This document shows positions 31,865 to 45,059 of a stretch of 64,000 nt of DNA, piece by piece (within the stretch, counting starts at the first letter, position 1; each line of letters begins with the position of its first letter). Location of the stretch: assembly GCF_019279795.1 (NCBI RefSeq), contig NC_056725.1, positions 1,747,335,126 to 1,747,399,125 on the forward strand. The letters are read 5' to 3'. The translations under genes were made by a program, and so were the position numbers. The DNA is from Protopterus annectens. Its lineage: Eukaryota; Chordata; Ceratodontiformes; Protopteridae. A model generated the notes under the pieces. The model was not told the origin of the DNA. It worked only from the letters and a program-made list of their open reading frames with translations, and searched no databases.

Positions 31865-33400
31865 GAGACTTTGTACTCATAGAATAGGCTATAGTTATTT
31901 AATTATACCCTTACATATTCATTTTATACATTTGAATTTTCTATTTAACTTTGCACAGTGAAAGTGAGTCATGTGGCAATATGGTACATGATGTACCCAT
32001 AACTGTTGATATTATGCATAGTTACTGAAAATTATTCTGGCACATTACCAGATTTGGTACTGTCTGTAGATGTCTGCAGTTTCTTGTGGACATCTGTATC
32101 CCTTTATCTTGAATAGTGTAGAATCGTCACAGTGTAATGATTACTTTAATAAAGTTGCTTGTAAGTGACATTTATTTAATGTCACTGTGATCCATTTCAT
32201 TTTCTTATAGGCACAAAATATTTTGTTACTTCTGTCATGGTATTGCTTTTGTTTTATCAGTCTTTTCATCAATAATTTTATACCCTTCATTCTGTTGACT
32301 AGCTCCAAGAGACTGAAAGTCATTGGTAATTTTGGATCTCCGCCTTCCTCCCTTCAGTAATTGTACACTTTGTAAAGGTATATTTCTGCAGTCTAATAGT
32401 AAAAAGTAAATGCCAGTTTGTCCTGTGTTATCACATTTCTTTCTTTTATTGTGTTTTTCGCCATCCTGACTATACAATTTACTTAACCTATTAGATTGCA
32501 TATTTTTTAGATGTGACCTAGTATGGTGAAAATCCTGTACCTGAATTATTGACTAGCACATTGTAGACCATTGTGTGACATTGCTTTTGAGGTCACCCAT
32601 GTGTAGCAACAATTCTTTTAAGTGCATTTATTACAGTAGATGCTGTAGTTTGCTTTTGTTGCACAATTGCTGGATACTCTGCAGGTAACAGAAATTATGA
32701 TTCTGAAACAAGTGATTTCTTTCACTTAGCTAGGGCAGTGTTGGAATTTCATTGGGTATCCATTAATTTCCTCTAATTCTGCTTTCTTTACATTCTACAC
32801 AGAAAGTATTTTTGCTCCATTTGCTTGATATGTGCTGTCATATTAGGCCAGTACATGATGCTTGGTACTTGTTCTTTGCACTTTGATATTTCCCAAAGGA
32901 GACTCATGGATTTTTTTCTGAATTATTTGATTTCTCTTTTGTGATAGATTTATGACAGTCTCTCTTTTCTTTTTTTAACAATTGACTTGATTTTTTTCTG
33001 GGATGTATTTTAAGACCGAATCAATGGATGAAAATGACTTGGCTATCATTACGTTGTAAAAAAAGTGCATTTCTGGTTTTCTTTGTTTAGTTCTCCTCAA
33101 TTATTGTAGTTTTGAGGAGTCACTGGAAAATGTGTCACAAACCACAGGACTTTCATATCCTGTTCAACAAGTATTCTTTGTTGTTATGCAGAAGTACTCT
33201 GTTTAACATGTTAGTAGTATGTATTAGTCTGCCTGACTTGTGATGCTATGGCTTTCTGAAATGTCAGCAGTTTTCATGTTATTTATTTTTTAAAATGTTT
33301 TGCAGCCTGATTAGTGCAGTTTCTCAGCTGCATGTAGCCTATGCATCAGTCATTGCTCTGGGTGCATATGCAGTTGTTTTGCCTTCATGCCATGGTATTG
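31865..33400. other. Intronic sequence, nothing recognised
   Basis: T-rich, short random frames only. Confidence 0.35.
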
Positions 33401-33652
33401 TTCCCAGCTCATTTTGACTTTTGTCCACTTGAAGTGCTGTAAATAGTGTTGCATAAAATATTTTAAATGTAGATACTGTAATTACTAGAATGTTTACTAA
33501 TGCAATCATATTAGGCTGCTCTTTGGTTCCCAGCTCATTTTGACTTTTGTCCACTTGAAGTGCTGTAAATAGTGTTGCATAAAATATTTTAAATGTAGAT
33601 ACTGTAATTACTAGAATGTTTACTAATGCAAACATATTAGGCTGCTCTTTAG
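33401..33652. repeat. 126-bp perfect-looking tandem duplication
   Basis: 33401-33526 and 33527-33652 are head-to-tail copies starting TTCCCAGCTCATTTTGAC, with about one difference near the end. A recent local duplication. Non-coding, although it makes a duplicated open frame on the minus strand. Confidence 0.95.
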
Positions 33653-36104
33653 TCTATCTCATATTCTACTCAAGTATCTTTCTTAGTTACATTTTTGTCT
33701 GACAAGTGTGGAATGAATTTGGACATATTTTATACCATCCCCAAGAATCACATTGATAAGGATTTACCTGTTGGAGTTTCCCTCTTTCTAGTAGCATGTA
33801 ACTTCTCTGTATTTTGATTTGTAGACCGCCGTCTAGAAGAAGATGACTAGTGTACCTGAGAGATGATGCAGCAGTCTGTTGTCACTTTGGTCTGTCTAGC
33901 AGGTTAATCAGGCTGCTCTTATGCTGTTTGGTAGTACCATGCAGTAAATTATCAGTGACGGGTCACATTCTTCTAGCTTGTCCCTTTAATTACACAAAAG
34001 TACATAGAGACTTTTAGCTTGCAGTGTAATGTTAGACGTTCGATGGTAGACTTTGATATTGTTACACTCTGCACCAGTATCTAGCTTAAGCAGATTAACT
34101 ATTTATAAAGTTTCTGTGACCAGACTTTTCAGATATATTCTCACATTTTATTGTTTTGTAACATTTGTTTCTGATTTTATTTCACACTTTATTCACAGCA
34201 GTCATGTCCACAGTACTATAAAAGACTGCATATTTCACATCCCTGCCAGTCTCTAACATACTAGTTTTCTGTTTGTCACTTTTTTTGTTGAAGTGCATCT
34301 TTGTATAATTACCAGTTTCACTACATATCCTATAGATTTAATATTATGTATTATATTGTCTGTTTTTATTCTTATTGCCACAATGTTTACACTGGATGTG
34401 GTTCTTTGCTGCTACTTTTTGCTAGATGTCATCTTGTTCAACATGCTTTGCTTCTAAATGTAGGCCTGCTAATTTTTTTTGATTTTTTTTCTTCTTTATT
34501 TTAAATTTCATTGCCAGATTTACATACTTCCATGCCATCTATCATTGATTTTAACTACATGCTCGCCAGTTCATTCACAAATCCATGGCTTTTAACGGTA
34601 TTAGGCTGGATTATCTCAGTAGTCTGCCTTTTTATGTAGTCATCGTATATGCCACAGACAGTACTGACTCTGATTAGTGTTACACAGCTCTCTAGATTCA
34701 CAGTTTAGCACCTCATGCCTCAAATCATTTGCACGCTCCTCAGTAATTTCATGTGCTCCTTAATTTCTGGTTAAAAAAAAGTCTAAATAAACAAACAAAT
34801 AAATAAATAAATGTGTGATGTGGTAGGATTTTCTACAGCTTGCAATATGCCCAGAATTTAGTTTTCAACACTGTCAAGACTGCTTTTCTCTTCCTCACTC
34901 AAATCAGTTGTATTAAATATTTTGATGTCACCCTTGTTAGTGATGTGAAGAAACACGGTACAGTTGACTTTTTTCTGGTTTGTCCGTGATCAGTCTCTGT
35001 GAAATGGAGCTCAGATTCTTTGAATCCATTATTTTCAGTTCTTTGAAAAAAAATGCATTTCAGAATAATTGGTGTTAAATCTTTATCATTCTGAGCTATA
35101 AACTGAAGAAAAATCCCACATTTCAAGTAGTAGTTATATACATATAGTTGTAGTGAAAATATATTTTTATTTTGAGAGCTAAGGACTTGTAGTACAAAAA
35201 ATAATTTGAGGTGGACTATATGCAAATAAATATTTTTTTTTTATCATATCCGGATAGTAACTGTAAGATTCTTAATTAGCAAAAGCAAACGACTTTCAAG
35301 TGAGAGTAGAAGGACAAAACTAAGTGTGCAAATGATATATTTAAAGTCTTAAATTAAGAAAATTACTAGTTTTGATGTTTCACAAGAAGTTGAGTCATGT
35401 TCACATTTTTGCCACCCTGTTGGCTCTTCAGACTTTTATTTATGTTGGAGATTTTAATACTTTTAGTCAACTCAGTAACTACAAGGTAGTGGAAACAAGA
35501 GGTGACATGCTGCTACTTCCTAAAATCCTTTGGTCCCATAAACCATTGCCTCCACATATTCCTTCTCCTTAAAGGTATACCACATACCCTACAACATCAT
35601 CTAACTTTTGTCACTTTTTGCATTTGCCACACTGGAAAAGGGGTTTGCATTGACAACTTAAATATGTCCTATTTTTGCTGTCTTTCTTATGTAACTATAT
35701 AGCAGTCCAGCTTGTGATTAGTAACATTTGATTTTAAATCAGCCTGCCTCCAATGAGAATCACTTTTTCCTCTTGCTAAGGCTGAGTTGCTGCATGTTAC
35801 AAACCATTTTATATGCTCCCTAATCTGCAGACTTCTGAACTTTTGTCAGTTGTTGCATTCCTACTCGTGAGTTCTTTGCTGGGTGCAAGTTTTCAATTCC
35901 TTCTTTTTGATTATTTTTCACTCTGTAAGCCTCTATCAAAATGACAAACCGTGTGAATTTGTAGAGTGAATGTCTGAATTTGTACAGTTAACTTTATCAT
36001 AACGGCCCTTAACATGAATACATTTAGCAAACATTACCAGCCAACTTGTAAACAATCATGTAAATGTTTTGGAACAGAATACTATTCACAGTATACTTGG
36101 TGGC
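33653..36104. other. Intronic sequence, nothing recognised
   Basis: AT-rich. Short A-runs and an AAATAAATAAAT run near 34790-34812, which may be an old LINE tail. No coding signal. Confidence 0.35.
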
Positions 36105-36398
36105 CATACTTCTCAACTGTCTCTGAAGTTTGTGTCATATTTTTTATCTGTTTCTTAAAATATGTAGCTTTTTTTTTTTTTTTCAAATCATTGAAGATTG
36201 CAGATACTAAATAATGATGGACATCTGAGTTTCAGACTTTGTATAATGCAGAAAATGCATGTCAATGCAAGCCCTGCTATTGTAAAAACTAAGCATATAA
36301 GAGGGAATATTTAATATCTGTTTCTGGCACTGGTTATTTGTCCCCCATTATTTTTTTTTGGATTTGTCCCTGATTCTTGAGCTTAGATGTTGAGAGCA
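36105..36398. mobile_element. MITE family B copy, inverted orientation
   Basis: Begins CATACTTCTCAACTGTCTCTG and ends with GTCCCTGATTCTTGAG and GTTGAGAG. These are the family termini, though diverged. Confidence 0.45.
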
Positions 36399-38093
36399 AT
36401 GTTGATGGCATGTGAAAGACTTGCTTGTAATTGTATATTTTTCCATTTATGCTTTTTGCCTCCATCCTTGCTGATCATTGAATGTCAGTCTTGAACCCAT
36501 TTATTCCCCCATCATGGGATGGAAATGAGAACTGAATAGAGAAGTAGTCATCCAAGCAGCTATGAAGGTAGTGTGTGCCCTCAATAGCATCCTGGCAATG
36601 AGGGGGGTCATAATAAGACTCCAGTTATGCTCCCAGATGGCTAACCTGAACATATCTGTCACTATAGGGTTTCATACACCCTTTCTTTGTGTGTTTGTGC
36701 ATGCATGTGTCTGTGTGTGCTTTTACTCACATGATAATGAGAGCTGTTGTGACCAGCTTGTGATTGCTAAGCACTGGTCTCTGGCCCTGACTGTTTTTTT
36801 TTTCATTGCTGTTGAATCATGCGCCTGCATTGTGGCAGTTAACTAATGGAAACCTCACCTCCCTTGCGTGAGATAAACAAGTTCTCCCATCCTCCCTAGC
36901 TTGGCTATTCTAGGTCTCAAGTTGCCATTCATACTTTGATCCATCTGGGTCATAGTCAGGCCTTTATCCATGAATGTTGAATTTTTAATTGATATGTAGA
37001 TAGTACAGAGTAACCTTGATGGTTAATTATGGTCAGAGGGTTTCTTTTGAAAGCATAGTCTGCACATACTTTCTGTTTTCTATTGAATGCAGTATGCACA
37101 TTTAATGTACATTACTCTGGTGGCTTTAGTTGCATTGTTTTGACAACATTTTTATGAGGTATGTTGGTCAGCAATAGCAGTGCTTGTATAGCTGATGTGT
37201 CTTGAATGTTATGTTATGTCTGTGCTTTTCAAATATTTTTTTTCCTCTTCATGTGAATGGCATGTATTCTGATTGGAGTGTGCAAGACCTGCATCTTGGT
37301 TCTTCTGACCTTGGTTTACAGTGACTTGAATAATTCATTTTTGAGTTCTGTTTTTCATGAACTGTTATGGGAATTAAGCAGATTATTTAAATTTTTGGAT
37401 ATTTTAGAATTTTTTTAATTCGGTGTGTTACATATAGATTACACATCTGAATGAATTGTACAAACTGTACAGCAGAAAAGCAAGTCCCAAATATTTTCTT
37501 CCTTTCATATTTCTTTGTTTCACAAAAAAAAAAATGACAGTCATGTAAATAGAAATTTTACAAAAGTACACATTTTTATATTGTTAGTGGTAGTGTCTTA
37601 AACTGTTTTCTGTGAAACCATGTTGTGCCTGCTGCTTGGAAATCCTGGAATATTGTGTGTTTTCTAGTGAAAACCAAACACAAGTACCATGACTTTAATT
37701 TAGTATTTCTGTTCCTTTTAGATCCAAGTAATTTCTAGCAATTTTGTTCAGATAGTTGAAGATTACTTGCTATCTAGCATCACCTTGTAGTTGGAGTTTT
37801 TTTTTTTTTTTATTCTTCATTTGCAGACTGACTGACCAAGTCTGTTAAAGAAATGCATAAATAATTTGCACTCTGAAAAGAGACGCCTATGTCTTGTGTA
37901 CTTTCTGTTAGCACATTATTAAAATAAAAAAAAAAAAATCAGTTCATAGAAATTTGATTCCATAACTTGAGCTTTCAGCGGAAGAACTGGTTAATATTAA
38001 GTGAAAAGAGAAGTCTGAAGAAATGAGAATAATTAGAACGGAGTTCTTTCTTGAATTTACCAGTACCAGTAATGAATTAAAAGCATGCACTGT
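36399..38093. other. Intronic sequence, nothing recognised
   Basis: Random frames only; homopolymer A and T runs. Confidence 0.35.
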
Positions 38094-38280
38094 CAGGGAT
38101 GTCCAACAGGTGGCCAAAGGGCCTCAGTCTGGTTCAACAAAGTATTCTGTGAAGGCTTCGGCATGTCCCGTAACAAATTGCTTTAACTGTGCAGATGCAT
38201 GTCTGACATGGCAATGTTGCCTCCCAAACCTTGACAAATATAGTGAGTTGCTCCTGAAAGAAAAATGTTGGGCACTCCTG
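38094..38280. mobile_element. hAT-like MITE remnant
   Basis: CAGGGATGTCCAAC at the left and, inverted, GTTGGGCACTCCTG at the right (38267-38280), the CAGGGGTGTCCAAC-type ends common to vertebrate hAT MITEs. The flanking 8-mers do not match, so the target duplication has eroded. The 87-residue open frame through it is fortuitous. Confidence 0.5.
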
Positions 38281-40049
38281 CACTAGTTGCATCTCTGATT
38301 TTTTACTACCAGGCTGTATCACGTAGAATATTAGAAGGTGGCCACAGATAAGGATCATACATGGATAAACTGCCCTGAACTACCATTGCAAGAAAAAATG
38401 TATTTTGCTTGCTTCTGCTCATAGCAGACGGCATTAAAAGTGATCTTGAGTAAGCATAATCTCTTTTACAGTTGTTGAAACTATGACATTATCTGGAAGG
38501 TAGTTTGTCTATACACAAAACTGTAAGTAGGGAAATGCTTCTTGGTAGCAGAATCATTCCTGTTCTCTTAAATTGTGCTCTGTTAGTCATCTCTTAAAAA
38601 AGATGTGGTACCCCTTAAGTTTAATATTTCATTGAAGACACAAGTGTGAATTGTGATTCTGCAGGTTTTCTTTCATTGAAGCTGTGTTTGTCATTTTTTT
38701 TGTGCATGTGGTTTTCTGTTGCTTATTCTTTACCATTTTGGTTGCTGTCACCAGGACTTAACTTTATCTTCCCCCAGGCATAGAGAGGGTCTCCATCTTT
38801 TTCAAGGTAGAATTTCACAGTTATCTGAGTGAGTTGCATTGATATTTTTGTTTCTGTAGGTGGTGATTTGTACATCCTTGCATACACTAGCTTTACTTGC
38901 TGTCTTTGTCATGAGGCGCCCAGTCCAAGACTAGCAACACTGATGGATCATAGCCATGGTTTTACTATTTCTAGAGCAAGCCCTGTCTGCCTACACTAGC
39001 AGGTACAGGTTATTCTTGTTGCCTTTTCCTTTACTATTTGGTTGGTTTGCCCCCTGTGTTAGCTATTGTTGATTAATCCGTTCACTTCTGTTTCATGTCT
39101 GATACCAGTGCCATCTGCATCAGCACTTGTACACAGTTCAGGAACTCACAAGCATACTCCCTTGACGCTGAAACTCTTTTGACTAAGAAATGTAGTCTTA
39201 TCAGTCAGTTGGACATGTGCTTTTATGTGTTAGCTTGGTACTGTAACTGGAAGGCAGGTTTGGGCTAAAGATGTATACATAACACCCCCCAAGGAGCATA
39301 TGTCAAAGTGGTTGAGCCATGATGCCAACATATTAGAAGAGAAAAACCTGGGAGTTAGAGAACATTGTGATTCTAGTGTCAGCATTCCTGTGTTGCACAT
39401 GTGAACTTCAATGGAACAAGACATCCAAAGGCCATACACATTTCCTTTTGACATGCTCACATTCCAGGTAGAACTGAAGTCACCTTGTGGAGCTTTTTGT
39501 CAGCAAGCTTGGGCATGAATGATCTCTGGCAGCTGCTGAGATGTTGCTATTTTTAAATATGTAAATGTACCTGAACTTGCCTGCTGTTCCCTTTCTGGCT
39601 TTGCCATCTGTTCCCAAAGCTATGCCATTTGGGTAACTGTCTTTCCATCTTACTTGGCAATCTGTTCTGCCAGCTCTTTTCTTGAGATCATAGGAAGTAG
39701 AAGTCCAGTAAAGGTAGGAGTGAATTTGTGAATACCTATCCAATTGCCCAGCTCCTGGTTGAAGGAAGATAATTTATCACACTGCGTAATTTGCAAAGAG
39801 AATCCATTCTGGAGGGGGAAGGTGCTGTGTACTGAACTTATTTCCATTTTGTTTTATGTATGTGTTAGTGAAGATCCAGATGCCTTGTTTTGGTGTTTGT
39901 GGAGATACCAAAGACTCTGTACTATTGGGACCCTAATAGTTTGGAAGGCAAGGCATAGCTCTCGCCTCATGAAACTGTAAGATACTACATAAAGTTACAC
40001 TGCTATCAGTCTTTTCTGGTTCTGGTAGCTTATGGTTTTTAAACCAGTG
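38281..40049. other. Intronic sequence, nothing recognised
   Basis: Several short open frames (39230-39980) without recognisable domains. Confidence 0.35.
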
Positions 40050-41720
40050 ATCTTCTTAGTTAGGAATCTCTGGGGTCCTTCTTGTTTGATATATTTAGTG
40101 AGGTACATTCCAAAGCGGGAACTGTATTAAATAATTGGATGTGGAAGATCACCTTTTGGTGATTGACTGCCAAAGGAGAGGGGCTTATCAATCCAAGCTA
40201 TCTAACAGCATTCCCATTTTGGAGTGTTGCAGTGTGTTTCATATGCTGGGGGAAGGGATGGTTTACCAAATGCAACTATTAATTTAAGAATGCTGTCGAC
40301 ACAGCAGGTGCTTACAAGCAGTTCTTACTGCAGGGCTTTGTGTGAGAGGGTTACCTGATAATGACTCCCAGTATGTAGTCATCCACAAACTTGATTAGCC
40401 AGAGGTCTTGGTTTGGGGGTCAAAAAAGTAAATGCTAAACAAAAGGAGGTCTCGGCATGGAGCCCAGTGAACACCGAACACCATAGATTTTTACCATCTT
40501 ACACTTTTTTTGATACCCACATTGTATGCGTTCTGTCCCTTAGCCAATTTACTATTAAGCTTACCACATAGAATGTGTTTGTTTGTAATGCATTTAATTT
40601 GCTAACTATGCATGGGGTATAGTGTCAAAGGCCTTTGCCAGGTGTAGGTATGCCACACATACAGCATGGTCACTGTCAACCTCCTCTGTTACTCTTTTTC
40701 AAAGAAATTAACTCCTTCTAGAGTGGCATTATCAGTACTGTATGCCAGAATTCAGAGATGAGGCCGGTGGCTAAATCTGGGATAGTTTAATTAGTCGATT
40801 TGTAATAGCTTACTAGGTACTGTTTATTAAACATCCCAGTGTAGTTTTAGTTGTTGAAAGCACCTTTACTTCCTGATGTTTGATGGGGGTGGATGAGGTT
40901 GGCACTAAATTTGTTAGCTACTATGTTGACCGTGCCTACTGAGTCAGAGTAGTTGGTGCAGTATTTTGAATATATTTTGAGCAATGTGAGATATTACCAA
41001 AAATGACTAAAGAAGGATTTGTAGTTGTATTTGTCTTCAGATTCTAACCACAGTTCGTGGGCTGCCTTAGAATTCCTAATACATGAATGTTTAGTTTTTA
41101 ATCAGTTTTTGTTGTTATCCTTGATTTGAGCATCCCTGGATCTGCTGTATACTTAAATTTCTTCTTTTACTGAAGAATTTATGTTGATGGGCCACCAGGG
41201 TGCTCACTTTTAAACCTCCCGTTACATTTAGATTTGATAGTATCTATCAAATCTAAGTGGCATAGATTTAGCTTCTTGCTGAAGAGATGTCTGGAGTTAT
41301 GCTGGAATAAGTGAACCTTGTAATTTTCATTATAGAATTTAATGAGATTTGTTTGTATGTTTGAAATCTTTGAATTTTGAGATATTGGTATTTTAAGATT
41401 AAGAAGTCCTAATGGTGAAGATCACTAGTTTATGATCAGACTTAACTGGCAGGGAAGTACTGGAAAATAGTATATAAAGAAGCTATATTCATAAAGACTA
41501 GGCCAAGAATATAATCTCCTCTGGATTCTTTGTTAATTTTTCCAGGGAGCTTTTGTTGGTCTCTACATCCTCCTCTATAAATATCCTGATAGTGACCTAC
41601 TGGGTGTGGTTAGTCATTGTCTGAGAACCAAACTACGTCTGATAGCAGCAAGTAATGTAGTTGTTTTGTCTGGGAATCAAGAGTGTATGTCTGTCTGTCA
41701 GCATCCAGTCATCTTCTGCT
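40050..41720 (-). mobile_element. Heavily decayed CR1/L2-type LINE (endonuclease end and RT)
   Basis: Read on the minus strand in shifting frames: SLPVKSDHKLVIFTI near 41450 (endonuclease SDH motif), a linker with HELWLESEDKYNYKSF near 41050, LAKAFDTIPH near 40640, and FVDDYILGV near 40380 (catalytic YADD box, here FVDD). The order matches a non-LTR retrotransposon. Many stops and shifts show great age. A perfect 13-bp hairpin (41228-41256) has arisen inside it. Confidence 0.6.
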
Positions 41721-43705
41721 TTTGACAGCTGTCTCTTACTACCAAAAAAAATTCTTCTATGATCTTGGGACTACTTAGAAACTCATCAAGCTGTTCACCC
41801 TCTTAGCTTTGTCCAGTATGAGTAGTGGAGCAATCAGCTGTTCTGTTTGCTTCTTTAAAATATGTTGCTGTCTGTGTAAACACTGTAATGGATCTCTCAA
41901 ATGGATGCTGTCCTAACAAATCTGTACTCTAAACTGTGCATTTATTTTTGTTCTATGCCCATTTGCTAAAATGCCGATTTTGTTACTGTGAAAATAATCA
42001 ATGCCCTTGGCTGACTCTAGAGTCACTGCATCTCCAAGATAAATTTCAAAACTAATTTTCTTTTCAGAAAAAAATACAAGAAATATAGCTACAATACCCT
42101 ATGTTTGTAGTGATTTTTAAATGCTTATCTAATGGGTAGTTCTGGTATGAGAAAGCTTTGCAAGTATTCATAATTTTCTTAGTGGCATTTAAGATTGGAC
42201 AAGTTTTCAATGACAGTGGTAACACCACAGAGTCTGGTAATATGAGCAACTAATAAAGTTGTGGGGGAAGAGAAAGGCCTAATGATTTATACATGCAAAA
42301 CCGAAGCTGTTCACTCTTTCCAGTTATGGACCACAAAGAAATGAAGAAAATCTTGGCTAAAAAACATTTCGGAAATTCATTTAGGATCATTACAGAATAT
42401 TATAGCAGAATAGGAGCAGTAGCAATCTCCCTTTGACAGCAGAGATACAAAAATAACAGGTGGCCAGATGAGATATTGATGGGACATTTTGTAAGAGACA
42501 GGGAAGAGACCAGACATGGTAAACACAAAGGAAAGGAAATGGCTGGCAACAACCGAGTCAGAAGTGATTCAGAGCAAGTGTTAGCTTTTTGGGGGCCTGC
42601 AACAAATGTCAAGTTGGGGACCCATGAGCACTTCCAGTCTGTCTCACCCTGTCATTGCCACCCCTCCTGTGCGGTGAAATGGAGCCCCAAGCACTGCCTA
42701 CTGTTTCAGCCCCCCCCCCAAAAAAAAAACATGCACACATCCTTCAGAGCTCCCTTATGTTTCTCCCCATGTTGGGCTTCTCACACCACGCACATTGCTT
42801 TTTTTCTTCCATTTCTCACATTTTACCATTTTCTTCAGCTTTTTCATGAAGCCATAATTTTATATAAAGTGCTTTTTATTTATTTATTTTTCTTTTATAT
42901 AGCCTTTTCATCCAATGATGGCTTGAAGAGAAATTACGATTTAAGGAAATAAATTCAGTGTTGCTGTTCCGCTTTAGTTTTCCTTGCATCCTTTCAACAT
43001 GTCTTTGCTGACCAAGACAGCACAGTAGTAACCATCTAGGAATTAACTCAATTAAGCTGGTGCCCACAGAAGCCATAGGGGTTGTAGATGCTGTGGGATG
43101 CATTTTAGAGCATTTTCCAACCTTTTAATCCAACAGTGGCCTAAACAAAAATCCTGAGTAAGCAAAGGAATTTCTTATTTTTCTTCTTTCACTGAAGACA
43201 CAAGTTGTGCCCAAGGCTTAATGTTCAAAGCTGACAAGAGAGTAGCTCACAATTAATTGACAAGCCAGTTGTTGTGAGGATACACAGATCTCGTTTAGGA
43301 ATACTGCCTGCTTCCCTAACCCCCCCCCCCCCCCAAAAAAAAAAAAAATGACAGTCACTGCCTATGCATCCCTCTGGTGTTTTGGGATGAAATCGAAGGT
43401 TCGAATTACCACAGTCATGTATTTCAAGTGACTACTGAAATTCAAATAACTAGCATGCCTCCTCACTCCTTACTCCCAAAGGCAACCACCTGTGTATGTG
43501 CCTGATGTTTGATTGTGAGAAAATGAAAAAACTAATGATTGCAGTAATGTATTTTACTTTGCTGCTCCTAGACAGTGCACTGCCCCTACTGGAGCTAAAG
43601 TAACGTTCTTTGTACACCTCTAGAGTTTGTTAGAAAAGTCAAGGAAACGATAACCACAAATCCTTCCCACGTAACCTACAGCAAATTTCTGAATACAAAC
43701 ATTTG
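41721..43705. other. Intronic sequence, nothing recognised
   Basis: Homopolymer C/A runs at 42711-42729 and 43320-43348. The 158-residue open frame at 42476-42952 is low-complexity and not recognised. Confidence 0.35.
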
Positions 43706-43744
43706 AGCAGGGCTGGTTTTAGAATGGGTGCAACTGAGAGCAGC

Positions 43745-44795
43745 GGCCATTATCAGTTTTATCCTAACAGGGTCATATAACAGCTCTATTCAGGTTAAAG
43801 ATCGTAATCGGAACATTTAAAGGTTTTTTTTTCTCTCCTCATTTTTCCCCAACCAAAAACAGCTTTTGTGGGACCCTCAAAGTTGAGGATGATTTAAGGC
43901 AGCCTCCCCATATCCATTTATGCAGCCTGGGGAGGGGGGCACCAGATTCCTAGAAGATCTTAAGTGTCTGAATGTTCTGTGGCATATTTTATGCTTTACT
44001 TTTGAAATATAATTACTTGTTAGCTGTATTTTTTACTGATTATCCAGAAGAATAGGGTGTGTGTGTCCCAGCATTATTCAGTGTGTGCAGTCAAAATAAT
44101 CAGTGATATTTTTTACGTGTGCATAAGTCACAGCAGTATTAGTTTTGTACTTCAGGAAATAGCAGTACATTGTTCAACACTGGTGCTGCCACACTAGATC
44201 AGTGACTGCTGTTTTAGCAGTCATCAGACAGCAGCGGGGTTAAATCAGGAGTACGTGAATACCTGTCACTATCCATAATTTTGCTCTGTACTAATAAATT
44301 CAGTCTTCAGAGTTTTCTACTTCTTAGCATCCACAAATACATGTTGATATGTATTATTATGTAACTTTCTAAGTGAGTTAGAGTAATATTCAAAATGTGT
44401 TCCTCATTTTGAGCCTTTATTCTATTTTTGCTATTGTGCTGAATTCTTTTGCAAAACAACTTATAATATATGGTCTGCCAGTATTTATAAAACTCCCTGA
44501 AAAAGAAACCATCCCTGAAGATTGAAAGCATCAGCTCTTTTTAAAACCCAGGGTGTGCAGAGTGAGATCAGTTACTCTGGGCTGCTGATCTCTCTAGTGC
44601 TTACCTTACTCATGTTCATTATCAGCTTTATCCTAACAGGGTCGCATCACAGCCCTGTTCAGGTTAAAGAATTTAATTGGAAATTAATACATTTTTTTCT
44701 CCTCAATTTTCCCCATAACCTACAGCAGCTTTTATGGGGCCTTCACACAGTCATGGATGGTTAAGGGGCCCCCTGCAGCCTCAGGTATTCCAGGT
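43745..44795. repeat. Pair of direct repeats of about 185 bp (43745-43930 and 44610-44795)
   Basis: Both copies share ATTATCAG.TTTATCCTAACAGGGTC, TTCAGGTTAAAGA, TTTTTTTCTCCTCA.TTTTCCCC and a CAGC-TTTT-TGGG segment. The surrounding GCAGGGCTGGTTTTAG (43708) and, inverted, GGTGCTTAAAGCCTGC (45050-45065) resemble hAT MITE ends of the CAGGGCCGGCTTTAG type. The pair may thus be one composite or two tandem MITEs. Confidence 0.4.
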
Positions 44796-45059
44796 GCCTA
44801 AAGTTGGTTATGTTGTTACTTTTAGTGAAGAGGATGTCCACCAACAGGGACAACTAAGGCAGGGGCAATATGTCAGTGGTAAAATATTTAATGGATTTGT
44901 AAAGGCTTTTACTTGACAAAACTGGTTTATTAAGTGTACAATCTTTTATTGGTTTGACAGACATGCTACAAAATATCAAGATAAGATAACTTGCTGTGGT
45001 TGCCCCCCCGCCCCCTGAGCAGGGGGCCCCCAGTGACCAGGGTTTGCCGGTGCTTAAAG

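Noticed and set aside
42476-42952. 158-residue open frame
   Set aside because: Contains C/A homopolymer-derived PPPPQKK-type runs and no domain; considered chance.
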